From positions 1 through 52,553 of the forward strand of contig NZ_MUYV01000012.1 of NCBI RefSeq assembly GCF_002014855.1: a stretch of 52,553 nucleotides of DNA, in the 5' to 3' direction. The notes under the pieces are model-generated. The model made no database searches, was not told the origin of the DNA, and saw nothing but the letters and a program-made list of their open reading frames with translations. The stretch is from Moraxella porci DSM 25326. GTDB lineage: Bacteria > Pseudomonadota > Gammaproteobacteria > Pseudomonadales > Moraxellaceae. Below, one piece after another: positions 26,891 to 36,159 of the stretch (within the stretch, counting starts at the first letter, position 1; each line of letters starts with the position of its first letter). The position numbers and the translations under genes were made by a program.

Positions 26891-28222
26891 ATGTCTAAGC
26901 AGTCAGCATCTCGATCTGGCATCCCTTTAAATCCATTTGCCTTCATTCGTAAGTATGATGAGCTTTGGACTCGCTTGATGTTTTTGCTGGGGGCGCTGAT
27001 TGTTTATCGACTTGGTTCTCACATACCTGTACCAGGTATGAATCCAGTTTCTCTAGCCAACTTTTTCCAAAGCAACAGCAATACCTTTTTGGGCATGTTT
27101 AACATGTTCTCTGGTGGCTCATTGGAGCGAATGTCAATCATGGCGCTGGGCATTATGCCATACATTTCTGCATCGATTGTCGTGCAGATGATGTCAGCAA
27201 TCATCCCATCGCTTGAGGCATTAAAGAAAGAAGGTGAGTCTGGACGCCGAACTCTGAATAAATACACGCGTCAAGGCACGTTGGCTTTGGCTTTTGTGCA
27301 GGCAGTGGGTATGTCAACAGGTCTGATTGCAGGCGGTTTGACACTGACGACAGGATTAAGTTTTTATATTCCTACGGTAACCTCGCTGGTTGCAGGTTCG
27401 ATGTTTTTGATGTGGCTGGGTGAGCAAATCACTGAACGCGGCGTTGGTAATGGCATTTCTATGTTGATTTTGGCCAGCATCATCGCTAGCGCCCCAGGGA
27501 TGATTTCACAAGCTTTCAGCCAAAACATGAATCTGATTGTTATGTTGTTATTTGCTGTTTTAGGCATCGCTGTGACTGCAGCCATTGTCTTTATTGAGCG
27601 AGCTCAGCGCCGAGTGCCTGTGAATTACGCTCAAAAACAGCAACAAGGTCGAAAGATCTATATGCAACAACAATCGCACCTGCCATTAAAAATTAATATG
27701 GCTGGTGTGATTCCTGCGATTTTTGCCAGCTCTTTGCTATTGGTGCCTGCAAGCTTGGGTCAGTGGACGACAGTGAATGAAAATCCAACTTTGACTCAGC
27801 AAATTATTCAGAACATTACTTTGGTACTGCAACCAGGACAGCCTCTGTATCTACTGCTTTTTGGTGTGATGATCATCTTTTTCTGTTATTTTTATACAGC
27901 GTTGATGTTTAATCCAAAAGAAGTCGCAGAAAATCTTAAACGCAGTGGCGCATACATTCCTGGTATTCGACCAGGCCAGCAAACCAAGCGATATTTGGAC
28001 TTTGTTTTGAACCGACTGACTTTTATTGGTGCAATGTACATGACCATCATTTGCTTAATGCCAATGGTAATTCAAACATGGTTTAATGTGCCAATTCCGT
28101 TGGGCGGTGCATCTTTATTGATTATGGTTGTTGTCTTGATGGACTTTATTGCTCAATTGCAAGCGCATCTGACGACCCATCAGTATCATAATCAAACATT
28201 AATCAAATCATCACAACCGTGA
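26891..28222 (+). CDS. secY: Preprotein translocase subunit SecY
   Basis: 443 aa with ten hydrophobic helices. The family signatures 'GSHIPVPGMNP' and 'GIMPYISASIVVQMM' are present in the first plug and lateral-gate helices, and 'GERGVGNG'-type ('TERGVGNGISM') follows in TM5. It forms the protein-conducting channel with SecE and SecG, working with SecA or the ribosome. It sits between rplO and rpmJ as in most bacteria. Confidence 0.98.
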   Translation: MSKQSASRSGIPLNPFAFIRKYDELWTRLMFLLGALIVYRLGSHIPVPGMNPVSLANFFQSNSNTFLGMFNMFSGGSLERMSIMALGIMPYISASIVVQMMSAIIPSLEALKKEGESGRRTLNKYTRQGTLALAFVQAVGMSTGLIAGGLTLTTGLSFYIPTVTSLVAGSMFLMWLGEQITERGVGNGISMLILASIIASAPGMISQAFSQNMNLIVMLLFAVLGIAVTAAIVFIERAQRRVPVNYAQKQQQGRKIYMQQQSHLPLKINMAGVIPAIFASSLLLVPASLGQWTTVNENPTLTQQIIQNITLVLQPGQPLYLLLFGVMIIFFCYFYTALMFNPKEVAENLKRSGAYIPGIRPGQQTKRYLDFVLNRLTFIGAMYMTIICLMPMVIQTWFNVPIPLGGASLLIMVVVLMDFIAQLQAHLTTHQYHNQTLIKSSQP

Positions 28223-28241
28223 TGAATCGTAGGAGCGTGAC

Positions 28242-28358
28242 ATGAAAGTTCAAGCATCTGTCAAAAAAATCTGTGGTAGCTGCAAAATCGTTCGCCGTAA
28301 AGGCAAAGTTCTTGTGATTTGCAGTGCTGAACCACGCCACAAGCAGCGTCAAGGTTAA
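28242..28358 (+). CDS. rpmJ: 50S ribosomal protein L36 (zinc form)
   Basis: 38 aa, reading '[20 protein letters not shown]' and '[14 protein letters not shown]'. The Cys, Cys, Cys and His residues that hold zinc are all present, so this is the C+ type. The Shine-Dalgarno AGGAG lies upstream. It is the last gene of the spc operon, just before the alpha leader. Confidence 0.95.
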   Translation: MKVQASVKKICGSCKIVRRKGKVLVICSAEPRHKQRQG

Positions 28359-28374
28359 TTTTACAAATTAATAC

Positions 28375-28403
28375 TTGATATTTGGTAGCGGATAATGTAT
28401 TAT
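28375..28403 (+). promoter_or_regulatory. alpha operon promoter, inside a hairpin
   Basis: TTGATA (28375-28380), exactly 17 bp, TATTAT (28398-28403). The -10 box lies within a 9-bp hairpin (28387-28408). A start near 28410 leaves a leader of about 79 nt before rpsM. Confidence 0.72.
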
Positions 28404-28475
28404 CCGCTTCTTGCCATGCTATCATTTTTTGATAGCAGTTAAAACACTTAGCAAATGCATACGCATTTGTGCTAA
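28387..28475 (+). promoter_or_regulatory. Three consecutive hairpins in the alpha operon leader
   Basis: Hairpin 1: AGCGGATAA/TTATCCGCT (28387-28408). Hairpin 2: GCTATCA/TGATAGC (28418-28436). Hairpin 3: TTAGC-AAATGC with GCATTT-GT-GCTAA (28448-28475), ending 2 nt before the rpsM Shine-Dalgarno. In E. coli S4 represses the alpha operon by binding a pseudoknot at this place; a like function is inferred. Confidence 0.6.
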
Positions 28476-28488
28476 TGGAGAGAAATCA

Positions 28489-28845
28489 ATGGCTCGTATT
28501 GCCGGTGTAAACATTCCGGACAACAAACATGCTGTGATTTCGCTAACTTACATTTTTGGTGTTGGCCGTACTACTGCTAAGCAAATCCTTGCTAAAGTCG
28601 GTATCGCTGAAACCACCAAAATTGGTTCGTTAGATGATTCACAACTTGATGCTGTCCGTGCAGAAGTTGCAAACTACACAGTTGAAGGCGACCTTCGTCG
28701 TGAAGTTTCAATGAACATCAAGCGTTTGGTCGATCTTGGTTGCTATCGCGGTCTTCGCCACCGTCGTGGTCTGCCAGTTAATGGTCAACGCACTAAAACT
28801 AACGCGCGTACCCGTAAAGGTCCACGCAAAGCAATTAAAAAGTAA
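28489..28845 (+). CDS. rpsM: 30S ribosomal protein S13
   Basis: 118 aa from the ATG at 28489 with GGAGAG upstream, giving '[20 protein letters not shown]'. The 26-codon upstream extension is leader sequence. The basic tail '[14 protein letters not shown]' reaches the P-site tRNA. It is the first gene of the alpha operon. Confidence 0.98.
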   Translation: MARIAGVNIPDNKHAVISLTYIFGVGRTTAKQILAKVGIAETTKIGSLDDSQLDAVRAEVANYTVEGDLRREVSMNIKRLVDLGCYRGLRHRRGLPVNGQRTKTNARTRKGPRKAIKK

Positions 28846-28865
28846 CTAACTTAGGAAGCTAAAAG

Positions 28866-29258
28866 ATGGCAAAAGACACTCGTAGCCGCAAAAAAGTGGC
28901 TCGTCGTTCGGTATCTGAAGGTATCGCCCACATTCATGCGTCTTTTAATAACACCATTGTAACGATTACTGATCGTCAAGGTAATGCATTGGCTTGGGCC
29001 ACTTCTGGTGGACAAGGCTTCCGCGGTTCACGCAAATCTACACCATTTGCTGCACAGGTTGCAGCTGAAGTGGCTGGTAAAGCTGCTCAAGAAACTTATG
29101 GTGTGAAGAATGTTGATGTCTTGGTAAAAGGTCCAGGACCAGGTCGTGAGTCTGCGGTTCGTGCATTAGGTACATTGGGTTATAAAATTAACAGCATCAG
29201 CGATGTCACCCCAATTCCACACAACGGCTGCCGCCCACCTAAGAAGCGCCGCGTTTAA
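28866..29258 (+). CDS. rpsK: 30S ribosomal protein S11
   Basis: 130 aa. '[20 protein letters not shown]' and the C-terminal '[16 protein letters not shown]' are conserved; the Asn-Gly there is an isoaspartate site in E. coli. It forms part of the platform at the mRNA exit with S7 and S21. Confidence 0.98.
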   Translation: MAKDTRSRKKVARRSVSEGIAHIHASFNNTIVTITDRQGNALAWATSGGQGFRGSRKSTPFAAQVAAEVAGKAAQETYGVKNVDVLVKGPGPGRESAVRALGTLGYKINSISDVTPIPHNGCRPPKKRRV

Positions 29259-29270
29259 GGAGATCGACTT

Positions 29271-29912
29271 ATGGCCCGTTATATTGGTCCAAAACTAAAA
29301 CTATCACGTCGTGAAGGCACTGATCTTCAATTGAAATCAGGCGTAAAACCTTTTGATGTGAAAACAAAAAAAGCAGGTCGTGTACCTGGTCAGCATGGCA
29401 ACAGCCAGAACAAAACTTCTGAATACGCATCACAGCTTCGCGAAAAACAAAAAGTTAAGCGCATGTATGGTGTTCTAGAGCGTCAGTTCTCTAACTACTA
29501 TAAAGAAGCTGCTCGTCAGCGCGGTGCAACTGGTGAAAACCTACTAGTAACTCTAGAGCGTCGTCTTGACAATGTGGTTTATCGTATGGGCTTTGGCGCT
29601 ACTCGTGCAGAAGCGCGTCAATTGGTTAGCCACCGTGCGATCATGCTTAAAAAAGCTGGCCGTGATGAGTTTGTTCGTGTAAACATTCCATCAATCCAAG
29701 TTCAAGACGGTGATGTGATTGCTGTTCACGAAAAATCAAAAGAACAACTTCGTATCAAAAACGCAGTTGAACTTGCGACCCAACGCGGTATTCCTGCATG
29801 GTTGGAAGTTGATCACAGCAAACTACAAGGCACTTTCAAATCTGCGCCAGAGCGTAGCGAATTGCCAGCTGAAATCAACGAAAACTTGATTGTTGAGCTA
29901 TATTCTAAATAA
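29271..29912 (+). CDS. rpsD: 30S ribosomal protein S4
   Basis: 213 aa, a few residues longer than E. coli S4 (206). It begins '[20 protein letters not shown]' and carries the S4 RNA-binding domain '[20 protein letters not shown]'. uS4 starts 30S assembly and is the repressor of the alpha operon in E. coli, so it is the likely ligand of the hairpin leader before rpsM. Confidence 0.98.
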   Translation: MARYIGPKLKLSRREGTDLQLKSGVKPFDVKTKKAGRVPGQHGNSQNKTSEYASQLREKQKVKRMYGVLERQFSNYYKEAARQRGATGENLLVTLERRLDNVVYRMGFGATRAEARQLVSHRAIMLKKAGRDEFVRVNIPSIQVQDGDVIAVHEKSKEQLRIKNAVELATQRGIPAWLEVDHSKLQGTFKSAPERSELPAEINENLIVELYSK

Positions 29913-29936
29913 TCCGAACTAATTCGAGGTGACACT

Positions 29937-30941
29937 ATGACAAATGCAACTGAGTTTCTTACACCGAGCGCCATCAATGTGGATACGGTTAATGAAACGA
30001 CTGCAAAGGTCACGCTCGAGCCGTTAGAACGCGGTTTTGGGCATACCTTGGGTAATGCTCTGCGCCGCATTCTACTTTCTTCATTATCTGGCGCTGCAGT
30101 GATTGAAGCTGAGATTGAGGGTGTGGACCATGAGTATTCTACCCTCGAAGGCTTGCAAGAAGATGTATTGGATCTTCTGCTAAACCTAAAATCTTTGGCT
30201 ATTATTTTGCATGACCAAAATGAAGCTTATTTGACTTTGGATAAAAAGGGTGCTGGTGTTGTCACTGCTGCCGACCTAGAACTGCCACACAATGTTGAAA
30301 TCGCCAATCCAAATTTGGTGCTAGGCACATTAAGTGAGCGTGGCCACTTGAAGATGCGTCTTCGTGTGGTAACAGGCCGCGGCTATGAACCTGCCAATCA
30401 GCGTCGTGAAGATGCCAACTCTAAGATCATTGGTCGCTTAAAGCTTGATGCAAGTTTCAGCCCAATCATCCGAGTGGCCTATGATGTCGAAAATGCGCGT
30501 GTAGAACAGCGCACTGATCTTGATAAGCTAATTATCGAGCTTGAGACCAACGGCACGATTGATCCAGAAGAAGCCATTCGTAAAGCTGCGACTATTCTAC
30601 AACAGCAAATCGCTATCTTTGTAGATCTAGAAGCAGAAGAAGCGCCTGAGCCTATCAAAGAAAAAGAAGAGATCGACCCTGTACTACTTCGTCCAGTGGA
30701 TGATCTTGAGCTAACGGTTCGTTCGGCTAACTGTTTGAAAGCTGAAAACATTTATTACATCGGTGATTTGGTACAGCGTTCAGAAACTGAACTGCTTAAG
30801 ACACCAAATCTAGGTAAGAAATCATTGACCGAGATCAAAGATGTATTGGCATCTAAGAATCTTGAGCTTGGTATGCGTCTGGATAACTGGCCGCCAACCG
30901 ATTTGCGTGTCGATGATCGTTTTTCTTATCGTAGCCGCTAA
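29937..30941 (+). CDS. rpoA: RNA polymerase alpha subunit
   Basis: 334 aa. The N-terminal assembly domain has '[20 protein letters not shown]'. After the acidic linker (about 240-255) comes the C-terminal domain with helix-hairpin-helix '[20 protein letters not shown]' that binds UP elements and activators. Its place between rpsD and rplQ is standard. Confidence 0.98.
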   Translation: MTNATEFLTPSAINVDTVNETTAKVTLEPLERGFGHTLGNALRRILLSSLSGAAVIEAEIEGVDHEYSTLEGLQEDVLDLLLNLKSLAIILHDQNEAYLTLDKKGAGVVTAADLELPHNVEIANPNLVLGTLSERGHLKMRLRVVTGRGYEPANQRREDANSKIIGRLKLDASFSPIIRVAYDVENARVEQRTDLDKLIIELETNGTIDPEEAIRKAATILQQQIAIFVDLEAEEAPEPIKEKEEIDPVLLRPVDDLELTVRSANCLKAENIYYIGDLVQRSETELLKTPNLGKKSLTEIKDVLASKNLELGMRLDNWPPTDLRVDDRFSYRSR

Positions 30942-30959
30942 TTTTAAGGATACTTGACC

Positions 30960-31319
30960 ATGCGACATCGTAAAAGCGGAGTCAAGCTGGGTCGCACCAG
31001 CAGCCATCGTAAGGCTATGTTCCAGAACATGACTAACTCACTGTTCGAGCATGAGCTAATCAAAACCACTTTGCCAAAAGCAAAAGAGCTTCGCCGCGTA
31101 GCTGAGCCACTAATCACTTTGGCAAAAGAAGACAGCGTTGCAAATCGTCGTCTAGCATTCAGCCGTATGCGTAACAAAGATATGGTTGGTAAACTATTTG
31201 CTGAGCTTGGTCCTCGTTACCAAACTCGTCCAGGTGGTTACCTGCGTATCATCAAGTGCGGTTTCCGTGATGGTGACAATGCACCTATGGCATATGTAGA
31301 GCTTGTTGATCGTCCATAA
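30960..31319 (+). CDS. rplQ: 50S ribosomal protein L17
   Basis: 119 aa from the ATG at 30960 behind AAGGA; the TTG two codons upstream is less likely. '[20 protein letters not shown]' is the conserved N-terminus. It is the last gene of the alpha operon and is followed directly by a strong terminator. Confidence 0.97.
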   Translation: MRHRKSGVKLGRTSSHRKAMFQNMTNSLFEHELIKTTLPKAKELRRVAEPLITLAKEDSVANRRLAFSRMRNKDMVGKLFAELGPRYQTRPGGYLRIIKCGFRDGDNAPMAYVELVDRP

Positions 31320-31334
31320 TCAACGCTCTGATGC

Positions 31335-31369
31335 AAAAAACCCTGATTATTTAATCAGGGTTTTGTTTT
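31335..31369. terminator. Terminator between rplQ and the YciO-like gene
   Basis: CCCTGATTA pairs with TAATCAGGG (31341-31360, loop TT), flanked by A-run and T-run. It can act for both convergent genes. Confidence 0.9.
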
Positions 31370-31379
31370 GTTTATGATT

Positions 31380-31991
31380 TTAAAAGTCAATTTGTGCGTC
31401 ACCTTGGTTTAACACAGTGATATTTCCATCGGTGAGATCAACCAGTGTCGGTTCGCTTTGCATAATTTCTCCGCCATTTATATAGCCATCCACCAGATTT
31501 TCTACTGCCATTTCAACTTCATAATTACTGCTATAGCTGATCGGCTCATCATCAATGATGATTGGTAAGCTGACAAATGCCTCGCCAAGCTTTTCTACTA
31601 AGGCTCGTTCGATTGCTGTGGCTGCTTGTCGTACGGTGATGGTTTTGCTTTTGTCATCAATGAATTTTTTGGGCGTAAGCTTGGTAGGCGCTAAAGCAAA
31701 ATCAATGCCAGTGCCAAGCTTTGACTTCATAATACGATGAGCAAAATTGTCAATGTCGGCATATTGGGCGATGTGGCTTAAATCTTGGCAGATGAGCACG
31801 GCGTGCGGTACTGTCTGGTAATTGCCCATGCGTACCGCTTGCAGATGCGCCTCTTTGGCGCTAAGGCTCATGGCAAGCTGATACCCGTGCTGACTGGGAT
31901 AGACGATGAGTTCATCGTTTGTGAAAGCTGTGATGATTTGGCTTAAGATGCGCTCTTGTGGGTTGTCGGGATGTAGGTAATAGGTGATCAT
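31380..31991 (-). CDS. yciO: Sua5/YciO/YrdC family protein, YciO-like
   Basis: 203 aa, close to E. coli YciO (206). The N-terminal part 'ELIVYPSQHGYQLAMSLSAK' matches the region that in this family holds the KxR/SxN-type nucleotide site, but residues are changed from the classic threonylcarbamoyl-AMP synthases ('YPTDTVYGLG'). It has no C-terminal Sua5 domain. The role of YciO is uncertain; it may be a weak or retired threonylcarbamoyladenylate synthase. It is the second gene after epmC, with a 6-bp gap. Confidence 0.8.
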   Translation of the reverse strand: MITYYLHPDNPQERILSQIITAFTNDELIVYPSQHGYQLAMSLSAKEAHLQAVRMGNYQTVPHAVLICQDLSHIAQYADIDNFAHRIMKSKLGTGIDFALAPTKLTPKKFIDDKSKTITVRQAATAIERALVEKLGEAFVSLPIIIDDEPISYSSNYEVEMAVENLVDGYINGGEIMQSEPTLVDLTDGNITVLNQGDAQIDF

Positions 31992-31997
31992 GCTGCC

Positions 31998-32744
31998 TCA
32001 CTTGATGGGTTGATAAAATGATGGGTGGCTGAGCGTCAAAAATACCCACAGTAGCCTGCGCGCATCTCTGGGCAAGGTATTGGGTGCTTGCAAATAACTC
32101 ACTGCCTTGGCATAGACATCTTGGGCAAAGGTGCTTTTGGAAGTATCAAAATTGGCATTGAGATTATCCTGTGAAACATAAAAATAACGGTCAAGTGCAA
32201 GACTTAACAGGCATTCAATGGCTTGGGGCGTGATTTCTACCTGCTCAAACATCGCTTGAGTTTGCTCGTTTCTGCCATCGGCTTCGTACCAATACCCAAA
32301 GTCATTGATCGTGCGTCTGTGTTTGCCTGCTACACACCAATGGCTAATCTCGTGCAAGGCACTTTGGAAAAACCCATGCGCAAATTCGATGCGAGCGACA
32401 TCGTGCGTATCAGCTGGGAAATATTCAGGTTCGCCTTCGCCTCGTACCAGCTGTGTCGGCATCTGATTAAGCTGATCATTATTAAATAAATCATCAAACA
32501 ACTCAATCAGCCACTTTGTCAGTACAGTATCATTACCGACATCTACCTTGATGGCTTGCCAAGTCTGATAATATCTTTGCCATGCATCATCGCTGATTTG
32601 TGCAAATAATAGATGGCCATCGCCAATCGGCGCACTTTGCTCATGAAACTTACGCCACAGCTGTTGAATGACTTCGGCGTGCTTGGCATCACTGGCAGCG
32701 GTGTTGCTATCAATATCGGGCGAGAGTCTGTTAAAATCTATCAT
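31998..32744 (-). CDS. epmC: Elongation factor P hydroxylase
   Basis: 248 aa, longer at the N-terminus than E. coli EpmC/YfcM. The family core is unmistakable: 'EFAHGFFQSALHEISHWCVAGKHRR', broken here as 'FAHGFFQSALHEISHW' and 'CVAGKHRRTINDFGYWYEADGRNEQTQ' in parts, with metal-binding His-Glu-His. EpmC hydroxylates the modified lysine of EF-P after EpmA/EpmB act; those genes are not in the window. It shares a strand with the YciO-like gene and probably an operon. Confidence 0.93.
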   Translation of the reverse strand: MIDFNRLSPDIDSNTAASDAKHAEVIQQLWRKFHEQSAPIGDGHLLFAQISDDAWQRYYQTWQAIKVDVGNDTVLTKWLIELFDDLFNNDQLNQMPTQLVRGEGEPEYFPADTHDVARIEFAHGFFQSALHEISHWCVAGKHRRTINDFGYWYEADGRNEQTQAMFEQVEITPQAIECLLSLALDRYFYVSQDNLNANFDTSKSTFAQDVYAKAVSYLQAPNTLPRDARRLLWVFLTLSHPSFYQPIK

Positions 32745-32863
32745 CAGGATCGAATCTTAAAATGACTATTATAATCGCTTTGGGCATTTTGGTTAAGAAA
32801 TTTTTCTTTTGAAATCATTAAAAATATGCCATAATGCCAACTTACCTCAAGATTTTAATGATT

Positions 32864-33406
32864 ATGACACAAACACACAAACACCCAGATAATCAAACCC
32901 TACCCAATAACATCTTGCTTGAAAAATGGGCGGACATTGGCTTTCATTGGCAAGGGGTCATTGCTATTGATGAGTTGCCACGGCTAAGCGAACAGACTGT
33001 CGGTGGTGGCAGCTTGCACGCACTTGTTGATTTGGCTAAGCAAGATGGCGTATTGTGGCTTTTGTATCAAGTGACAGGCGGTGTTAGCGTCGGCTGTCAG
33101 CGTTGCCTTGAGCCATTGAGCATTGATTTGTCTGGCGAGTATCGTTTGGCATTATTAAACGATGAGAGCGAAATCGGCTTAATCGATGGTGCTGAATATG
33201 TGCTGATTGATGAGCTTGGTGAATCGGCTCGTAGATTATTACCCATCAAAGATTTGCTCGAAGATGAATTGATGTTGGCATTGCCATTATCGCCACGCCA
33301 CGAGGATTGTGATATGCTGGTGGAGAGTGCTGGTGATAAAATCGAAGAAGAAGTACAAGAAAATCCATTCGCTGCTTTGGCGGCATTAAAAGGTAAATTA
33401 TCTTAA
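32864..33406 (+). CDS. yceD: YceD family protein (DUF177), rRNA accumulation factor
   Basis: 180 aa from the ATG at 32864; ATGs at 32834 and 32858 are also in frame and no clear Shine-Dalgarno decides. The DUF177 Cys pair 'CQRCLEP' and the C-terminal 'NPFAALAALKGKL' are conserved. E. coli YceD and plant homologues are needed for 23S rRNA accumulation. It lies directly upstream of rpmF, as in most bacteria, although rpmF here also has its own promoter. Confidence 0.88.
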   Translation: MTQTHKHPDNQTLPNNILLEKWADIGFHWQGVIAIDELPRLSEQTVGGGSLHALVDLAKQDGVLWLLYQVTGGVSVGCQRCLEPLSIDLSGEYRLALLNDESEIGLIDGAEYVLIDELGESARRLLPIKDLLEDELMLALPLSPRHEDCDMLVESAGDKIEEEVQENPFAALAALKGKLS

Positions 33407-33484
33407 TATCAATCACTTAGCAAAATTTATGTCGTGTTAGGCAGAATTTTGATGAAAAGTTTTGTAAATTTTTGCGATTAGGCT

Positions 33485-33513
33485 TTGAAATTTGCAAGAT
33501 TTTTGCGTATAAT
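33485..33513 (+). promoter_or_regulatory. rpmF promoter
   Basis: TTGAAA (33485-33490), exactly 17 bp, TATAAT (33508-33513). The leader to rpmF is about 125 nt. It sits in the 241-bp yceD-rpmF gap. Confidence 0.78.
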
Positions 33514-33647
33514 ACAGCGTTTATTGTGCATAGGTCTATGATGGACGGCGATTGATGCTTAATCGCATTGACACAAATTGACAAAGACGCACGAACCGTT
33601 TATTTCTTGATGGGCAAAACTGCCCACTGACTTAATTAGGAGCTATC

Positions 33648-33830
33648 ATGGCAGTTCAACAAAACCGCAAGAGCCGCTCACGCCGTGACATGCGTCGTTC
33701 ACACGACCATATCGCTATTGCTGAGCTAAGCATCGATTCTACTACTGGCGAAAAACACCTTCGCCACCACGCGACCAAAGACGGTTTCTACCGTGGTCGC
33801 CAGCTATTCAAGGTTAGCCAAGATAGCTAA
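33648..33830 (+). CDS. rpmF: 50S ribosomal protein L32 (zinc-free form)
   Basis: 60 aa, beginning '[20 protein letters not shown]'. The CxxC pairs of the zinc type are absent, so it is the C- form. A TTAGGAGCT site precedes it. It has its own promoter and terminator. In enterobacteria plsX-fabH follows; here fabD does. Confidence 0.96.
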   Translation: MAVQQNRKSRSRRDMRRSHDHIAIAELSIDSTTGEKHLRHHATKDGFYRGRQLFKVSQDS

Positions 33831-33850
33831 GCATCACTCATGTGATGAGT

Positions 33851-33892
33851 AAGCCAAGCCGACATTGCAAGTCAATGGGCTTGGCTTTTTAT
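33851..33892 (+). terminator. Intrinsic terminator after rpmF
   Basis: AAGCCAAGCC (33851-33860) pairs with GGCTTGGCTT (33879-33888), followed by TTT and more T. Confidence 0.88.
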
Positions 33893-34047
33893 TTATATCC
33901 ATCAGCTGATGCCATAGATTTGCAAATATCGCAGCAAACTTGACATTTGGGTAAACAAATGTATTTTTTTGTGTTAAAATTAGCACAGTTTTTTTATTAT
34001 CCCGATGAAGCCAAGTGTTTTTGGCTATATTTTTTTATAGGTGAATT

Positions 34048-35007
34048 ATGACACAAGACATCACCACGGTTGCCAAACGATTGGCGGTGGTTTTCCCTGG
34101 TCAAGGCTCGCAGACGGTTGGTATGATGAATGAGCTGGCTGAGAATTTTGAGAGCGTGCGTCAGGCGTTTGATGAGGCAAGTGCGGCACTGGGTTTTGAT
34201 TTGTGGGAAGTGACTCAGGATGAGAGCCGACTCAATAAGACGGAATATACGCAGCCAGCACTACTTGTATCGAGTGTGGCGATTTGGCAGATTATTGAGC
34301 CGATGCTTGCCAAGCAGTCATTAAAGCCACTTTATTTGGCGGGGCATTCGCTGGGCGAGTACAGTGCGCTGGTGGCATCTGGTGTGCTTAGTCTGGGTGA
34401 TGCCGCCAAGCTTGTCCATGAGCGTGGCAAGCTGATGACGGATGCAGTTCAGGGTATGGATACGCAGATGGCAGCTGTACTGGGTCTGGAGGATGAGCAA
34501 GTGGCAAGCCTATGCGAGGAAGTCAGTGGCTCAGCTGGTGTGGTGAATGCCGCCAATTTTAATAGTCCAGGTCAAGTGGTGGTTGCAGGTACGGCTGTTG
34601 GCGTGGCTGGTGTGTTGTCAGCTGTTGAAGCGCTTGGTAAAAAAGCCGTGCCGCTCAAGGTCTCTGTACCGTCACACTGTGAACTGATGAATCCTGCCAG
34701 TGAAGCTTTGGCCGATCTATTGGGCAAAACGCAGTTTCACACTGCCAAAATCGCCGTCATCCAAAATCGCCATGCCAAAGTGCATACGGATGTCGCGGAT
34801 ATCAAGCTTGCTTTGACCGAACAACTGTCAATGCCAGTACAATGGTCAAAAACCATGCAAAAGCTTGCCGACCAAGAGGTTGAGCTGATCATTGAATGCG
34901 GCCCGGGTAATGTCTTATCAAACCTTGCTAAGCGTCAAGCTACCCCAATCACGGCTTTGCCAACCGATAAATTGGCTCGTTTAGAAAAATTGGAGAATCT
35001 TGTATGA
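34048..35007 (+). CDS. fabD: Malonyl-CoA:ACP transacylase
   Basis: 319 aa. The nucleophile motif 'GHSLGEYSAL' holds the active Ser, with 'VFPGQGSQTVGMM' at the N-terminus and the catalytic His in 'VPSHCELM'. It transfers malonyl from CoA to acyl carrier protein for fatty acid elongation. It overlaps fabG by 4 bp (ATGA), so translation is coupled. acpP, its substrate, lies 1.1 kb downstream. Confidence 0.96.
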   Translation: MTQDITTVAKRLAVVFPGQGSQTVGMMNELAENFESVRQAFDEASAALGFDLWEVTQDESRLNKTEYTQPALLVSSVAIWQIIEPMLAKQSLKPLYLAGHSLGEYSALVASGVLSLGDAAKLVHERGKLMTDAVQGMDTQMAAVLGLEDEQVASLCEEVSGSAGVVNAANFNSPGQVVVAGTAVGVAGVLSAVEALGKKAVPLKVSVPSHCELMNPASEALADLLGKTQFHTAKIAVIQNRHAKVHTDVADIKLALTEQLSMPVQWSKTMQKLADQEVELIIECGPGNVLSNLAKRQATPITALPTDKLARLEKLENLV

Positions 35008-35732
35008 GTCGTAAAATCGTTCTAGTTACAGGTGCTAGCCGTGGTATCGGCAAGGCAATTGCACAGCGTTTCGCAGATGAAGGGCATTTTGTCATCGGTA
35101 CAGCCACCAGCGAAAAAGGTGCTGATGCCATCGCAGAATACTTGAGCGAATCAGGCGGTATCGGCCGTGTGCTCGATGTATGCAGTGATGAAGATGTGGA
35201 TAAGCTGTTTGAAGAGATTGACAGCGTCTATGGCGGTATCAATGTACTGGTGAATAACGCCGGCATCACTAAAGATGGTCTATTGATGCGTATGAAAGAT
35301 GAAGACTGGGCAAGTGTCATCGATACCAATCTGACTTCTATTTATCGCATGAGCCGTCGTGCAGTGCGTGGCATGATGAAGGCTCGTCATGGCCGTATCA
35401 TCAATATCACCTCTGTCGTCGGTCAAATGGGTAATGCAGGTCAAACCAACTATGCAGCCACCAAAGCAGGTGCTGAAGGGTTTAGCCGTGCATTGGCTCG
35501 TGAAATCGGTTCTCGTGGTGTGACAGTAAACTGTGTTGCACCTGGCTTTGTGGAAACTGACATGACCGAAGAGCTGGATGAGCGTCTGCTCAACTCAATG
35601 CTTGATGCTGTACCAATGGGTCGTATGGCTCAGCCAGAAGAAATCGCCGCTGCGGTGTCATTCCTAGCCAGTGATGATGCCAGCTATATCACGGGGACGG
35701 TATTAGCGGTCAATGGCGGTATGTACATGTAG
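35004..35732 (+). CDS. fabG: 3-oxoacyl-ACP reductase
   Basis: 242 aa short-chain dehydrogenase. The NADPH site 'TGASRGIGKAIAQRF' and the active residues Asn ('LVNNAGITK'), Ser ('NITSVVGQMG'), Tyr and Lys ('NYAATKAG') are all present. It reduces the beta-keto group in each elongation round. Starts inside the fabD stop. A 427-bp gap follows before acpP, longer than in related clusters. Confidence 0.96.
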   Translation: MSRKIVLVTGASRGIGKAIAQRFADEGHFVIGTATSEKGADAIAEYLSESGGIGRVLDVCSDEDVDKLFEEIDSVYGGINVLVNNAGITKDGLLMRMKDEDWASVIDTNLTSIYRMSRRAVRGMMKARHGRIINITSVVGQMGNAGQTNYAATKAGAEGFSRALAREIGSRGVTVNCVAPGFVETDMTEELDERLLNSMLDAVPMGRMAQPEEIAAAVSFLASDDASYITGTVLAVNGGMYM

Positions 35733-36060
35733 GTTATCTTTGTGGCTGTGTTTATTGCGTTGTTAGGCTCACTTGATGTATCACTCATACACCTGCTTTG
35801 CCTGCCTAGCACTAAACATCAGCCACTTCGATAACCCATTTTATACTTGGCGGTAGAGCGCTCATGTACTAAATATACGCCATCGCTCGTCTGCCTAGCA
35901 CTAGCCCTGATTAGTGTGACGATTTTACAACCGATTGTACATTTTGGTTCGCCTGCCTAGTATAAAGCCAATCATTTTATATACAAATAAATAAAAGCAT
36001 TGACAAAGACCTCGTTTGCCATTATCATTGAAAAAAGTGTACATATGTATTCATAAATGC
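35733..36060 (+). other. fabG-acpP gap with three copies of a short repeat
   Basis: No gene seen. The repeat core CTGCCTAGCACTA occurs at 35802-35814 and 35891-35903, and in changed form CTGCCTAGTATAA at 35953-35965. Each copy is preceded by a related 'TGTAC/TGTAT' stretch, suggesting degenerate units of about 50-90 nt. No terminator with a T-run was found after fabG. Confidence 0.6.
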
Positions 36061-36089
36061 TTGCACTTTTTTGGCAAATGTTTTATGAT
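36061..36089 (+). promoter_or_regulatory. acpP promoter
   Basis: TTGCAC (36061-36066), exactly 17 bp, TATGAT (36084-36089). The start would be near 36096, leaving a leader of about 64 nt. Confidence 0.75.
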
Positions 36090-36107
36090 ACAAGTTAAGT
36101 TTCATAC

Positions 36108-36142
36108 GAGCCAATTTTCAGCGTGGTGCTGATGGCTCTTTT
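36108..36142 (+). promoter_or_regulatory. Hairpin in the acpP leader
   Basis: GAGCCA (36108-36113) pairs with TGGCTC (36133-36138) and TCAGC with GCTGA (36118-36132, loop GTGGT), followed by TTTTATT. It ends about 10 nt before the AAAGGAAA ribosome-binding site. Terminator-like by shape. Confidence 0.65.
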
Positions 36143-36159
36143 ATTCAAAGGAAATTCCC

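Noticed and set aside
35802..35965. Repeats between fabG and acpP considered as a CRISPR array
   Set aside because: Only three copies, 13 bp core, unequal spacing and no cas genes.
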